Below are positions 53,949-62,736 of a stretch of 64,000 nucleotides of DNA, piece by piece. A program made the position numbers and the translations under genes. The stretch is taken from the NCBI RefSeq assembly GCF_006711645.1, contig NZ_CP041247.1:2170001-2234000 (forward strand). Direction: 5' to 3'. The stretch comes from Klebsiella electrica. Its GTDB lineage: Bacteria; Pseudomonadota; Gammaproteobacteria; Enterobacterales; Enterobacteriaceae. Below the pieces are notes generated by a model, which ran no database searches, was not told the DNA's origin, and saw only the letters and a program-made list of their open reading frames with translations. Position 1 is the stretch's first letter, and every line of letters starts with the position of its first letter.

Positions 53949-55802
53949 ATGCTGCGATCCATTGCCACCGTTTCGATTTCCGGCACCTTACCCGAAAAAC
54001 TCCATGCTATTGCGGCAGCGGGTTATCAAGGCGTCGAAATCTTTGAAAACGATCTGCTTTATTATACCGGCACGCCGGCGGATATTCGCAATCTGGCGGC
54101 TGATTTAGGGCTAAAAATCACGCTTTTTCAACCCTTTCGCGATTTTGAAGGCGCCAGCCGCAGCCAGTTTGCGGCGAATATGGCGCGGGCGAAGCGCAAA
54201 TTCGCGCTGATGCATGAGCTCGGCTGCGACACATTGCTCCTGTGCAGCAATGTGCAGCCGGACTGTTCCGCCGATGTTGCGCTGCAGGTGGCGGATCTCG
54301 CCGCGCTGGCGGCGCTGGCGGAGCAGGAAAAGATAGTCATCGGCTACGAAGCGCTGGCCTGGGGAACGCACGTCAACCGCTGGTATCAGGCCTGGGAACG
54401 GGTGAAAAGCGTCAACAGCCCGGCGTTGGGGATTGTCCTGGATAGCTTTCATATTCTGGCTCGCGGCGACAATTTGCAGCGGTTGCATGAAGTCCCGGTG
54501 GACAAAATCACCTTCCTGCAGCTGGCGGATGCGCCGTTGATGAAGATGGACGTCCTTGAATGGAGCCGCCATTTCCGCTGTTTCCCGGGACAGGGGCAGC
54601 TGCCGCTGGTGGATTTTGCCTGCGATCTGACCCGCTGCGGCTATCGCGGCCCGTGGTCGCTGGAAATTTTCAATGACGGCTTCCGCGCTTCGCCGAATGG
54701 CGCAACGGCGAAAGATGGCTACCGCTCGTTACAATGGCTGGAAGAGCAGACCCGCCAACAGCTGGACGACAGCGATGCGTCGCTGTTTCAGGCCGCGACG
54801 CTGCCGGATTATCTCGGACTGGAATTTATCGAATTTGCCGCCAGCCCCTCGCAAGCGCAGGCTCTCGGCCAGCGCCTGTCGCAACTGGGCTTCGGTCAGG
54901 AAGGCCGCCACCGCTCAAAACAGGTGACGCTGTGGCGCAACGGCGGCGCACGAGCGATTGTCAACGCCCAGCCGCACAGCTGGGCCGACCATTTTCACCA
55001 GCGCCACGGCGTCTCTCTGTGCGCGATGGCGCTGCGCGTCAGCCGCAGCGCGGCGATTATTGAGCGCGCCCGCGCCTATGGCTACGCCACCTGGCAGGGC
55101 GATGCCGGGCCGAATGAAAGCCCCATTCCGGCGATTTGCGCCCCCGACGGCAGCCTGATCTATTTAATTGAAGCCGGTGATGATATCTACACCCGCGATT
55201 TTCATCTGCACGACGCGCCGACGTTACGCGATGACTACAGCGGCATCGATCATCTGGCGCTGGGGATGGAGGCGGAGAGCCGTGATAACTGGATTACCTT
55301 TTTCCGCACCGTCTTCGGTTTCACCCTCGAACATGAACAGACGCTGCCGGACCCGTATGGTCTGGTGCGCAGTCTGGCGGTTCACAGCCCGCAGGGCAAT
55401 ATTCGCCTGGCGCTGAATATCTCCCAGAGCCGCGCCACGCAGATTGCCCGCTCGGTGGCCTGCTATCAAGGGGCGGGCTTGCAGCACGCGGCGTTTGCCT
55501 GCCATCACCTGCCGGCGACCCTCGACGCTCTGCCGCAGGTCTCCCTTCAGGCGCTGCCGATTCCGGCTAATTACTATGATGACCTGCTGGCGCGCTATGG
55601 CGAGACGGTGGACGTCGCGACGCTGCAACGTCTGCATATTCTCTATGACCGCGATCCGCGCGGCGGGGAGTTTCTCCACCTCTATACCCGGCCGTTCTCG
55701 GCAGGGCGCTTTTTCTTCGAATTGACCGAAAGACGCGATGGCTATGCCCTGTACGGCGCGGCAAATGCCGCCGTTCGCCTGTCGGCAATGCAGTACAGCT
55801 AG
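53949..55802 (+). CDS. quiC: 3-dehydroshikimate dehydratase / HPPD-like fusion (QuiC type)
   Basis: A 617-residue two-domain protein. Residues 1 to about 280 form a sugar-phosphate isomerase-like TIM barrel with metal-binding residues (VGIFEND-type EIFEND, ALAW, DSFH, EIFNDGF). The rest resembles the VOC fold of 4-hydroxyphenylpyruvate dioxygenase, including YSGIDHLALGM and GAGLQHAAFAC. Such fusions turn 3-dehydroshikimate into protocatechuate. The start MLRSIATVSISGTL follows GAGGACCT. Neighbouring carrier and dehydrogenase genes support a quinate/shikimate route. The activity of the second domain is unknown. Confidence 0.82.
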   Translation: MLRSIATVSISGTLPEKLHAIAAAGYQGVEIFENDLLYYTGTPADIRNLAADLGLKITLFQPFRDFEGASRSQFAANMARAKRKFALMHELGCDTLLLCSNVQPDCSADVALQVADLAALAALAEQEKIVIGYEALAWGTHVNRWYQAWERVKSVNSPALGIVLDSFHILARGDNLQRLHEVPVDKITFLQLADAPLMKMDVLEWSRHFRCFPGQGQLPLVDFACDLTRCGYRGPWSLEIFNDGFRASPNGATAKDGYRSLQWLEEQTRQQLDDSDASLFQAATLPDYLGLEFIEFAASPSQAQALGQRLSQLGFGQEGRHRSKQVTLWRNGGARAIVNAQPHSWADHFHQRHGVSLCAMALRVSRSAAIIERARAYGYATWQGDAGPNESPIPAICAPDGSLIYLIEAGDDIYTRDFHLHDAPTLRDDYSGIDHLALGMEAESRDNWITFFRTVFGFTLEHEQTLPDPYGLVRSLAVHSPQGNIRLALNISQSRATQIARSVACYQGAGLQHAAFACHHLPATLDALPQVSLQALPIPANYYDDLLARYGETVDVATLQRLHILYDRDPRGGEFLHLYTRPFSAGRFFFELTERRDGYALYGAANAAVRLSAMQYS

Positions 55803-55806
55803 TGAT

Positions 55807-55820
55807 GTATCAAATGGTTC
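55807..55820. promoter_or_regulatory. Candidate TetR operator O2
   Basis: GTATCAAATGGTTC lies five bases after the dehydratase stop and before the MFS gene. It has the same CAAATG centre and outer G and TTC as O1. Confidence 0.45.
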
Positions 55821-55884
55821 GTTGAGCACAACATCGTCAATACAATAACAACATTCATCTGCACCCTACGACAGGAAAACGATT

Positions 55885-57207
55885 ATGAACGCGTACAGCC
55901 ATAACCACACGGCAGCGGCGCAAGCCGCGACCGCCGTGCCGCGCTCCCGGCGGCGGATTGGGATCCTCGCGCTGCTGGCTATCGGCACGATGATTAACTA
56001 CCTCGACCGGACGGTGCTGGGGATAGCGGCCCCCAGCTTAACCTCCGAACTGGGGATTCATGCGGCGGTCATGGGGATCGTGTTTTCCGCCTTCGCCTGG
56101 ACCTACGCGCTGGCGCAAATTCCCGGCGGCCTGTTCCTCGACCGTTTCGGCAACAAAGTGACCTACTTCCTGTCGCTGACGCTGTGGTCGCTGTTTACCA
56201 TGTTCCACGGTATGGCGATAGGGCTGAAAACTCTGCTGCTGTGCCGCTTTGGGCTGGGGGTCAGCGAGGCGCCCTGTTTCCCGGTAAACAGCCGGGTGGT
56301 CAGCGCGTGGTTCCCGCAGCAGGAGAGGGCCAAGGCAACGGCAGTCTATACCGTCGGGGAGTACCTCGGGCTGGCCTGCTTCTCACCGCTGCTGTTCTGG
56401 ATTATGGGCAGTTTCGGCTGGCGGGCGCTGTTTATCAGCGTCGGCGTTGTCGGCGTGCTGTTTGCGCTGGTGTGGTGGCGCTGCTACCGCGAACCGCACG
56501 AAGATAAGCACCTCAGCCAGCAGGAGCGGGAGCATATTGTCAACGGCGGTGGCCTGGCAGCGGCGAGCGACCAGCAGACGGCTTTCAGCTGGCCGCTGGT
56601 GCGGCAGTTGCTGGGGAAACGGCAGATTGTGGGCGCCAGCATCGGCCAGTTCGCCGGCAATACGGTACTGGTGTTTTTCCTGACCTGGTTCCCGACCTAT
56701 CTGGCCACCGAGCGACATATGCCGTGGCTGAAGGTGGGATTCTTCGCCATTCTGCCGTTCCTTGCCGCTGCCGGCGGGGTGATGTTCGGCGGCTGGCTCT
56801 CCGACAAGCTGCTGAAGGCCACCGGCTCGGCCAACCTCGCGCGTAAGCTGCCGATCGTCGTCGGTCTGCTGATGGCCAGCGGCATTATTTCCGCCAACTG
56901 GCTGAGCAGCGATCTGGCGGTGATTCTGGTGATGTCATTCGCCTTCTTTGGTCAGGGAATGGTCGGCCTGGGCTGGACGTTAATTTCCGATATCGCGCCG
57001 AAAGGGCTGGGCGGCCTGACCGGCGGCCTGTTTAACTTCTGCGCTAACTTCGCCGGGATCCTCACGCCGCTGGTGATTGGCTTTATCGTCGCGGCCTTCG
57101 GCGACTTCTTCTATGCGCTGATCTATATCGGCGGCGCGGCGCTCCTCGGCGTCGTGGCGTATCTGTTTATTCTGGGCGATGCCAAACGCATCGAGCTATC
57201 GCAGTAA
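55885..57207 (+). CDS. MFS transporter, anion:cation symporter family
   Basis: A 440-residue inner-membrane carrier with twelve membrane helices. The signatures MINYLDRTVLGIAAP and GEAPCFPVN-like VSEAPCFPVNSRVV are typical of the ACS family, which imports organic acids such as hexuronates, galactonate and aromatic acids. Placed between the dehydratase and dehydrogenase genes, it most likely imports quinate, shikimate or a related compound. The start follows AGGAAAACGATT. Confidence 0.85.
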   Translation: MNAYSHNHTAAAQAATAVPRSRRRIGILALLAIGTMINYLDRTVLGIAAPSLTSELGIHAAVMGIVFSAFAWTYALAQIPGGLFLDRFGNKVTYFLSLTLWSLFTMFHGMAIGLKTLLLCRFGLGVSEAPCFPVNSRVVSAWFPQQERAKATAVYTVGEYLGLACFSPLLFWIMGSFGWRALFISVGVVGVLFALVWWRCYREPHEDKHLSQQEREHIVNGGGLAAASDQQTAFSWPLVRQLLGKRQIVGASIGQFAGNTVLVFFLTWFPTYLATERHMPWLKVGFFAILPFLAAAGGVMFGGWLSDKLLKATGSANLARKLPIVVGLLMASGIISANWLSSDLAVILVMSFAFFGQGMVGLGWTLISDIAPKGLGGLTGGLFNFCANFAGILTPLVIGFIVAAFGDFFYALIYIGGAALLGVVAYLFILGDAKRIELSQ

Positions 57208-57218
57208 AGGAGCAGGGG

Positions 57219-58055
57219 ATGATAATTAGTGGTAATACGCGGCTGATCGCGCATCTGGGCTATCCGACCGGCGGCTTTAAGGCGCCGATGATCTACAACC
57301 CGTGGTTCGACCGACAGCAGGTGGATGTCAAAGTGGTGCCTACGGGGGTGAAACCGGAGGCGCTGGCGACGGTGGTTCCGGCGCTGTTTACACTGACCAA
57401 TATTATCGGCGCGCTGGTCACGATGCCGCATAAGATTGCCACCTGCGGGCTGGTGCATCGCTTAAGCCCCACGGCAGCCATTGCCGGCGCCTGCAACGCT
57501 ATCCGCCGCGAGGCCGACGGCACGCTGAGCGGCGATATGTTTGACGGCGACGGTTTTGTGCTCGGTATCCGACGTAAAGGTTTTCGGCCCGAGGGGGCGC
57601 GGGCGCTGGTGGTCGGCTGCGGCGGCGTGGGGTCGGCGATCGCCGCTTCGCTGGCAGCGGCGGGGGTACGCGCCCTGACGCTCTACGATAGCCATGCCGA
57701 TGCGGCGCATGCGCTGGCGGCCCGTCTGCTGCAACACTATCCGCTGCTGGATATCAGCCTGATGCAGCGCGATCCGCAGGGGCACGATCTGGTGGTGAAC
57801 GCCACGCCGCTGGGGATGAAGGCGGGGGACCCGCTGCCGCTGGACCCTCAGAGGTTGACGCCCGGCACCTGGGTGGGGGAAGTGGTAATGACCCAGGCCT
57901 TTACGCCGCTGCTGCAGGCCGCCGAGGCGCGCGGTTGTCCGGTTCAGCGCGGCACCGACATGCTGTTTGAAATGATCCCGGCCTATCTGCGTTTCTTCAA
58001 CCTGCCGGTAGCGACTCCGGAGCAGCTGCGCGAGCTGGCGGAAATTCGCTACTGA
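57219..58055 (+). CDS. Shikimate/quinate dehydrogenase family protein
   Basis: A 278-residue oxidoreductase of the AroE/YdiB family. The catalytic lysine (TMPHK, K72) and aspartate (D109 in GDMFDGDG) are kept, and the nucleotide-binding loop is VVGCGGVGSA. The serine pair that grips the substrate carboxylate in AroE (SLSP) is replaced by GFKAP at residues 19-23, so the substrate may differ from shikimate. The Rossmann loop is followed by YDSHAD, not an NADP-type basic patch, which favours NAD. It is 11 bases after the MFS gene, probably in one operon. Confidence 0.82.
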   Translation: MIISGNTRLIAHLGYPTGGFKAPMIYNPWFDRQQVDVKVVPTGVKPEALATVVPALFTLTNIIGALVTMPHKIATCGLVHRLSPTAAIAGACNAIRREADGTLSGDMFDGDGFVLGIRRKGFRPEGARALVVGCGGVGSAIAASLAAAGVRALTLYDSHADAAHALAARLLQHYPLLDISLMQRDPQGHDLVVNATPLGMKAGDPLPLDPQRLTPGTWVGEVVMTQAFTPLLQAAEARGCPVQRGTDMLFEMIPAYLRFFNLPVATPEQLRELAEIRY

Positions 58056-58114
58056 ATCGCCAACGGCCCGGTTACTATAGCGCTCTGTTTCCGGGCGTTT
58101 AGCGAGCAATCACG

Positions 58115-58855
58115 ATGACCAGCGCAGTCGTTCTGCTGGCGGCGGGGAGCCTGAAAGGGGCGTTTATCCCGCTGCTGGCGCGTTTCCATCAGCAAACCGG
58201 TATTCTGGTTGAGGCCCATTTCGGCCCCGCCGGTTTGCTGCGCGAACAAATTGAAGGCGGGGCGGTGTGTTCGGTATTCGCCTCTGCCAACCGCCAGCAT
58301 CCCCAGGCGCTGCGCCAGGCCGGGAGGGCGGGGGAATGCCATCTGTTTGCCCGTAACCAGCTGATGCTGACCGCCCGTCGCGCCGCTGCCGGTGATATGG
58401 CCGACTGGCTGACGCTCCTCACTAACCCGCAGCTGCGTCTGGCCACATCGACGCCGGGCTGCGACCCGTCCGGCGACTATACCTGGCAGCTGTTTGAGCG
58501 CATTGAAGCCCGCTTCCCCGGCGTTGGCAGTGCGATGATGGCCCGTGCTCAGCCGCTGGTCGGAGGACGACAGTCGCTCAGCGTCCCGCCGGGCGAGACG
58601 GCGGGAGCCTGGCTTATTCGCGAAGGATTAACCGACCTGTTTATCGGCTATGCCCATTATGCCCGTCAGATGGCGCTGGCCGACGATCTGCGGACGGTCG
58701 CGATTCCGGCGCCGTGGAATATCCAGGCCGATTACCTGCTGACCACCCTCGACGAGAGCGCCGGGGCGCAGCGGCTGTGCCGCTTTATTCTCGGTGCCGA
58801 AGGTCAGCACGCTCTGCAGGCTGCGGGTTTTTTGCCGGCTAGCGCCGAATCGTAA
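58115..58855 (+). CDS. ModA-like substrate-binding protein without signal peptide
   Basis: A 246-residue protein with the molybdate-binding fold pattern: AAGSLKGAFIPLLARFHQQTG, FGPAGLLREQIEGGAVCSVFASA and a hinge near LATSTPGCDPSGDY. It starts directly with a beta strand and has no signal peptide, and an in-frame stop just upstream excludes a longer form. It may be a cytoplasmic oxyanion binder or regulator, not an importer subunit. It is 59 bases after the dehydrogenase gene and overlaps the convergent ATPase gene by 17 bases. Confidence 0.72.
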   Translation: MTSAVVLLAAGSLKGAFIPLLARFHQQTGILVEAHFGPAGLLREQIEGGAVCSVFASANRQHPQALRQAGRAGECHLFARNQLMLTARRAAAGDMADWLTLLTNPQLRLATSTPGCDPSGDYTWQLFERIEARFPGVGSAMMARAQPLVGGRQSLSVPPGETAGAWLIREGLTDLFIGYAHYARQMALADDLRTVAIPAPWNIQADYLLTTLDESAGAQRLCRFILGAEGQHALQAAGFLPASAES

Positions 58856-59588
58856 ACTGCGGCGCCAGCAGCGGCATGTCTGAACCGGGGTGCGCAATTT
58901 TACGCACCGCCAGGCCGTAGGCGCGTTGCAGATGCGCCTCGCTAAGCACTTCCCCGGAGCGTCCCGCCAGCCACTCGCCGTCCGGCAGCAACAGCAGGGT
59001 ATGGCTGGCGACCTGCAGGGCATGGGTGGGATCGTGGGTGGTGAAGAGTACGGTGCGCGCCTGGCGATGGGCCAGGTCGCTGATGAGCTGCAGTACCACC
59101 TGCTGGTTGGACAGGTCCAGCGCCGAGCAGGGTTCATCGAGCAGGATATTCTGGCTGGCGCCCACCAGCGCGCGGGCAATCAATACCAGCTGCTGCTGGC
59201 CGCCGGAGAGCGAACGAAACGCGCGGTCGGCGAGATCGGCAATGCTCAACTGGCGTAAAGCCTCCTCGACCCGACGCTCATCCTCAACGGCCGGCTGGGC
59301 AAACAGATTGACTTGCCGGGCGCGGCCCATTAACACCACCTCCCGCACCTGCCAGTTGAACGCCGGGCGGAACGACTGCGGCACAATCGCTATCCCGCCT
59401 TCACTGTGGAAACTCCCGCCCAGCGGCGGCAGCACGCCGGTGAGGGTGTCGAGCAGGGTGCTTTTCCCGCGCCCGTTGGCGCCGAGCACCGCCCAGATTT
59501 CACCGGGCAGGCACTGCAGGCTGAGCGGCCGGAAGAGCGGTTGACGGTGGCCGTAGCGCAGTGCCGACAGGCGAAGTGACATCTTCAT
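58839..59588 (-). CDS. FecCD-type ABC importer ATPase (MolC-like)
   Basis: A 249-residue ATPase of the iron/B12/molybdate importer group. Walker A is GANGRGKST, the signature is LSGGQQQLVL, Walker B is NILLDEPCSALD, and the switch is FTTHDP. It overlaps the permease stop (ATGA). A third ATG (59582) is an alternative start. Because a ModE-like operator precedes the operon, molybdate or tungstate is the best substrate guess; the family also moves iron chelates. Confidence 0.8.
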   Translation of the reverse strand: MKMSLRLSALRYGHRQPLFRPLSLQCLPGEIWAVLGANGRGKSTLLDTLTGVLPPLGGSFHSEGGIAIVPQSFRPAFNWQVREVVLMGRARQVNLFAQPAVEDERRVEEALRQLSIADLADRAFRSLSGGQQQLVLIARALVGASQNILLDEPCSALDLSNQQVVLQLISDLAHRQARTVLFTTHDPTHALQVASHTLLLLPDGEWLAGRSGEVLSEAHLQRAYGLAVRKIAHPGSDMPLLAPQFTIRR

Positions 59589-60592
59589 CAGACCGCTCCC
59601 CGACGACGCGTATGGATCAGCAGCCAGCTAAACAGCGGGGCGCCGAGCAACGCGGTAATGATCCCGATGGGGATCTCCGCCTGGGTCAGCGAGCGGGCCA
59701 GATCGTCTACCGCGATCATAAACCCGCCGCCGAGCCAGAAGGCGGTGGGCAGCAGACGACGGTGGTCGGCGCCGACCAGCAGTCGCGCCAGATGCGGGAT
59801 AACCAGCCCCACCCAGGCGATGCTGCCGCTGACCGCCACCTGCGAGGCCACCAGCACCGCGCAGCATAGCAGCACGCCGCGACGTAGCGCGGTCACCGAG
59901 ACGCCGAGCCCGCGCGCGTCTTTCTCCTCCAGCGTCAGCAGGTTAATCCGCCAGCGCAGCGCGATCAGGACCGCGGCGCTGAGCAGCACCGGCAGCGCCA
60001 TGAGCGCCACTTTGTGCCAGTTGGCGGTGGCGAAGCTGCCCAGCAGCCAGAAGACGATATTCGGCAGCGTCTCTTCGCTGTCGGCCAGATATTGCATCAG
60101 GCTGACGAGAGCGGCGAAAAAACCGCTGAGAATGATCCCGGAAAGAATCAGCACCAGCGTGTTTTCCCGCCCCTGCAGCGCCGCAATCAGGTACACCAGC
60201 ATTAAGGCCAGCAGGCCGAAACCGAAGGTGGAGGTCATCATCAGCACGCTGTCCAGCCCCAGCAGGATGGCCAGCGTGCCGCCAAAGGCGGAGCCGGAGG
60301 TGACGCCAATGATATGGGGATCCACCAGCGGGTTCTGGAACACGCCCTGCAACGCGGCACCGCACAGACCGAGCGCGCCGCCGGCCAGCAGCGCCATGGT
60401 AACGCGCGGCAGGCGCACCGACCAGACGATTTGTCCGGCCACGCCGTCAGCAGGTGACAGGTGTGCCAGCTGGCTGAACACCTCGCTCAGGCTCAGGTGA
60501 TACTGGCCGACGCACAGCGAGGCGACGGCAATCCACAAGGTGGCCAGCGCCAGCGCGCCTTGCAACAGCGCCGGGTGACGATTACTGAGCAT
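59588..60592 (-). CDS. FecCD-type ABC importer permease (MolB-like)
   Basis: A 334-residue permease with ten membrane helices of the BtuC/FecCD family. It shows the LPRVTMALLAGGALGLCGAALQGVFQNPLVDPHIIGVTSGSAFGG region and the coupling motif AWVGLVIPHLARLLVG. It overlaps the ATPase and binding-protein genes at its ends, so the three are cotranslated. Confidence 0.85.
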   Translation of the reverse strand: MLSNRHPALLQGALALATLWIAVASLCVGQYHLSLSEVFSQLAHLSPADGVAGQIVWSVRLPRVTMALLAGGALGLCGAALQGVFQNPLVDPHIIGVTSGSAFGGTLAILLGLDSVLMMTSTFGFGLLALMLVYLIAALQGRENTLVLILSGIILSGFFAALVSLMQYLADSEETLPNIVFWLLGSFATANWHKVALMALPVLLSAAVLIALRWRINLLTLEEKDARGLGVSVTALRRGVLLCCAVLVASQVAVSGSIAWVGLVIPHLARLLVGADHRRLLPTAFWLGGGFMIAVDDLARSLTQAEIPIGIITALLGAPLFSWLLIHTRRRGAV

Positions 60593-61643
60593 CCGGCGTC
60601 CACTTCACGCGATAAAACCGCTGGTAATACTCCTGCGCTTTACCATCAACATCCACGCCGTTATAGCGGGAAGGGTACAGCTTTTTGGCCATCCACAGCT
60701 CGCCGAGGGCCAACGCTTCCGGCATCGGGTAACCCCAGGCTTTGGCATACTCCGGCATCAGCCAGACGCGGTGGTTTTTTACCGCATCGATTCCTTGCCA
60801 CTGCGGGTCGGACTCGATCTGTTTGACCACCTGCGGATAGCGGTCCTGGACAAAGATCACCTGCGGATCCCACTGTAAAACCTGCTCCAGCGATACCTGG
60901 CGCGCGCCCTTGACCGAGGCCGCCGCGACGTTCAGCGCGCCGGCATGTTTCATCATCAGGCCGGTGTATTTGCCGGAGCCGTAGGTGTTGAGGTCCGGGT
61001 TGGCCATATAGACGCGTATCCGCTGGTTATCGGGGATATCGGCAACCGGCGCGTTGGCCTCTTTACGCGCCGCAAACACGGCGCTAATCAGCGTTTCCGC
61101 CTGGTTTTTACGATCGACCACCTCGCCAATCAGGCGAATACCCTGCTTTAACCCTTCGTTATAGGCCTGCTCTTCATCGGCCATCGACGGGTTCATCTTG
61201 TTTTTTTCACCCGCGGCGTCCTGGCGTAACGAGATAGCTACCACCGGGATCCCGGCGTTCTGAATCTGCTGAATCATCGCCTGCGGCGCATAGTTGGCGA
61301 CAAACACCACCTGCGGATGCAGCGCCAGCAGGCTTTCGATATTGACCTGGGTTAAATCTCCCGGCGTCGGCAGCTGTTCAATCCCCGGCATAAAGCGGGC
61401 GAAAGCCGGGCCGAGCTGCTTTTTCCAGCTGCTCATTACGCCGACAATCTCATCGGCGGCATCAAGCTGCACCAGCAGATTGAGGGTCTGATGCTGGAGC
61501 ACGACGGCGCGGGTAACGTGGTCAGGAAGCGTCACCTCGCGGCCGAGCTGGTCGGTGACGGTACGGTCGGCAAAGGCATAACCGGCAAACAGGCAGGCGC
61601 TGACCAGCGTCAGCCCCGGTAAGCAACGGGGTCGTTTTGACAT
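60582..61643 (-). CDS. Periplasmic binding protein of FecCD-type importer (MolA-like)
   Basis: A 353-residue periplasmic protein with a signal peptide (MSKRPRCLPGLTLVSACLFAGYAFA). The mature part has the class III binding-protein pattern: RTVTDQLGREVTLPDHVTRAVVL, VNIESLLALHPQVVFV and LEQVLQWDPQVIFVQ. HI1472 MolA of Haemophilus, which binds molybdate, belongs to this family, as do iron-chelate binders. A ModE-like operator lies 26 bases upstream of its start. Confidence 0.82.
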   Translation of the reverse strand: MSKRPRCLPGLTLVSACLFAGYAFADRTVTDQLGREVTLPDHVTRAVVLQHQTLNLLVQLDAADEIVGVMSSWKKQLGPAFARFMPGIEQLPTPGDLTQVNIESLLALHPQVVFVANYAPQAMIQQIQNAGIPVVAISLRQDAAGEKNKMNPSMADEEQAYNEGLKQGIRLIGEVVDRKNQAETLISAVFAARKEANAPVADIPDNQRIRVYMANPDLNTYGSGKYTGLMMKHAGALNVAAASVKGARQVSLEQVLQWDPQVIFVQDRYPQVVKQIESDPQWQGIDAVKNHRVWLMPEYAKAWGYPMPEALALGELWMAKKLYPSRYNGVDVDGKAQEYYQRFYRVKWTPDAQ

Positions 61644-61668
61644 GAGAAGACTCGGTTAGGTAAGAGGA

Positions 61669-61696
61669 ATCGCTGTATATTAAAATATATAGCGTT
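61669..61696. promoter_or_regulatory. ModE-like molybdate repressor operator
   Basis: Half-site ATCGCTGTATA, six-base spacer TTAAAA, half-site TATATAGCGTT. The known ModE consensus is ATCGCTATATA, 6-7 bases, TATATAACGAT. The left half differs at one position, and the two halves are near-perfect inverted repeats. Confidence 0.72.
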
Positions 61697-61741
61697 AGCA
61701 GAAGCAATGCTTACCGGCTTGTCTACCCATTCAGGACAACT

Positions 61742-62548
61742 TTACTCGTAAAAAACCTCTTCTTCGGTCATTCGCGACTCGATCTGCGCGGCCACTTTTT
61801 GCAACGGCGCCAGATATTTCTGCGCTGCTTGCTCAAGGCTCATCGCTTTCGCGATATAAACCAGGTTCAGGCAGCCAATGACCCGCTGCTGGCTGCAGAT
61901 CGGCACGGCGATGGAGGCGATTTTCTCCTCCTGCCGCCAGCTGCGAAAGTTTTCGCCGTAGCCCTGGCGCCGCGTGCGCTCAAGAATTGCCGCCAGCTTT
62001 TCCGGCTCCCGCGCCAGCTGATACTCCTCTTCCGGACGCGTCGCGAGGAGTTCGATCATCGCCTGGCGCTCATGATCCGGGGCGAAGGCCAGCCAGGTGA
62101 GTCCCGAGGCGGTCAGCAGCAGCGGGAGCTGACGGCCGACCATCGCGCGATGAAACGACAGGCGGCTGAAGCGGTGCGTGGTTTCACGTACCACCATGGC
62201 GTCAACATCCAGGGTGGAGATATCCGTCGGCCACAGCACTTCGCGCAACAGCTCTCCCAGCAACGGGGTGGCGAGGGCAGAAATCCAATGTTCGTCACGA
62301 AATCCTTCACTCAGTTGACGGATTTTGAGGGTTAAACGGAAGCTGTCATCGGATCGACTACGGCGAACGTAACCCTCCTCCTGCAACGTCTCCAGCAGTC
62401 GTCTGACGGTGGTGCGATGCAGGCCGCTAAACTCAGCCAGCGTGCTTACCGTGGCCCCGCCATCGAATTTATTTAACAAATTAAGTAACAATAACCCCCG
62501 GCTCAATCCGCGGACCGTTTTGTAATCCGTCTGGCTGTTTTCGCGCAT
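61742..62548 (-). CDS. mhpR: IclR-family activator MhpR
   Basis: A 268-residue activator of the mhp genes for 3-(3-hydroxyphenyl)propionate breakdown. The N-terminal winged helix (LAEFSGLHRTTVRRLLETLQEEGYVRR) and the effector domain (STLDVDAMVVRETTHRFSRLSFHRAMVGR) match E. coli MhpR very closely. The start MRENSQTDYKTV was chosen; sixteen upstream codons reach into the operator. It diverges from mhpA. Confidence 0.94.
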   Translation of the reverse strand: MRENSQTDYKTVRGLSRGLLLLNLLNKFDGGATVSTLAEFSGLHRTTVRRLLETLQEEGYVRRSRSDDSFRLTLKIRQLSEGFRDEHWISALATPLLGELLREVLWPTDISTLDVDAMVVRETTHRFSRLSFHRAMVGRQLPLLLTASGLTWLAFAPDHERQAMIELLATRPEEEYQLAREPEKLAAILERTRRQGYGENFRSWRQEEKIASIAVPICSQQRVIGCLNLVYIAKAMSLEQAAQKYLAPLQKVAAQIESRMTEEEVFYE

Positions 62549-62580
62549 GCTTCCTCGACAAATATCCGGATAAACAACGA

Positions 62581-62597
62581 TGTGCACCTGGTGCACA
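62581..62597. promoter_or_regulatory. MhpR operator
   Basis: TGTGCACCTGGTGCACA differs by one base from the E. coli MhpR operator GGTGCACCTGGTGCACA and is centred about 59 bases upstream of the predicted mhpA transcript start. Confidence 0.82.
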
Positions 62598-62613
62598 TCC
62601 GGTGATGTTTTGA

Positions 62614-62641
62614 TTGTAGCGCATCCTGCCGACCCTATACT
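62614..62641 (+). promoter_or_regulatory. mhpA promoter
   Basis: TTGTAG at 62614-62619, a 16-base spacer and TATACT at 62636-62641, just downstream of the MhpR operator. Confidence 0.6.
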
Positions 62642-62736
62642 GACCTCAATGTAAAAATATATTCACATCTAGTTAACAAGGCGGCCGGCATCAGTTTGCG
62701 ATGCCCGACACCTTGTCTGAGTCGTGAGGTTCTGCA

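Noticed and set aside
58072-58090. A ModE half-site (TATAGCG) ahead of the ModA-like gene
   Set aside because: Only one half is present and the spacing to any second half does not fit.
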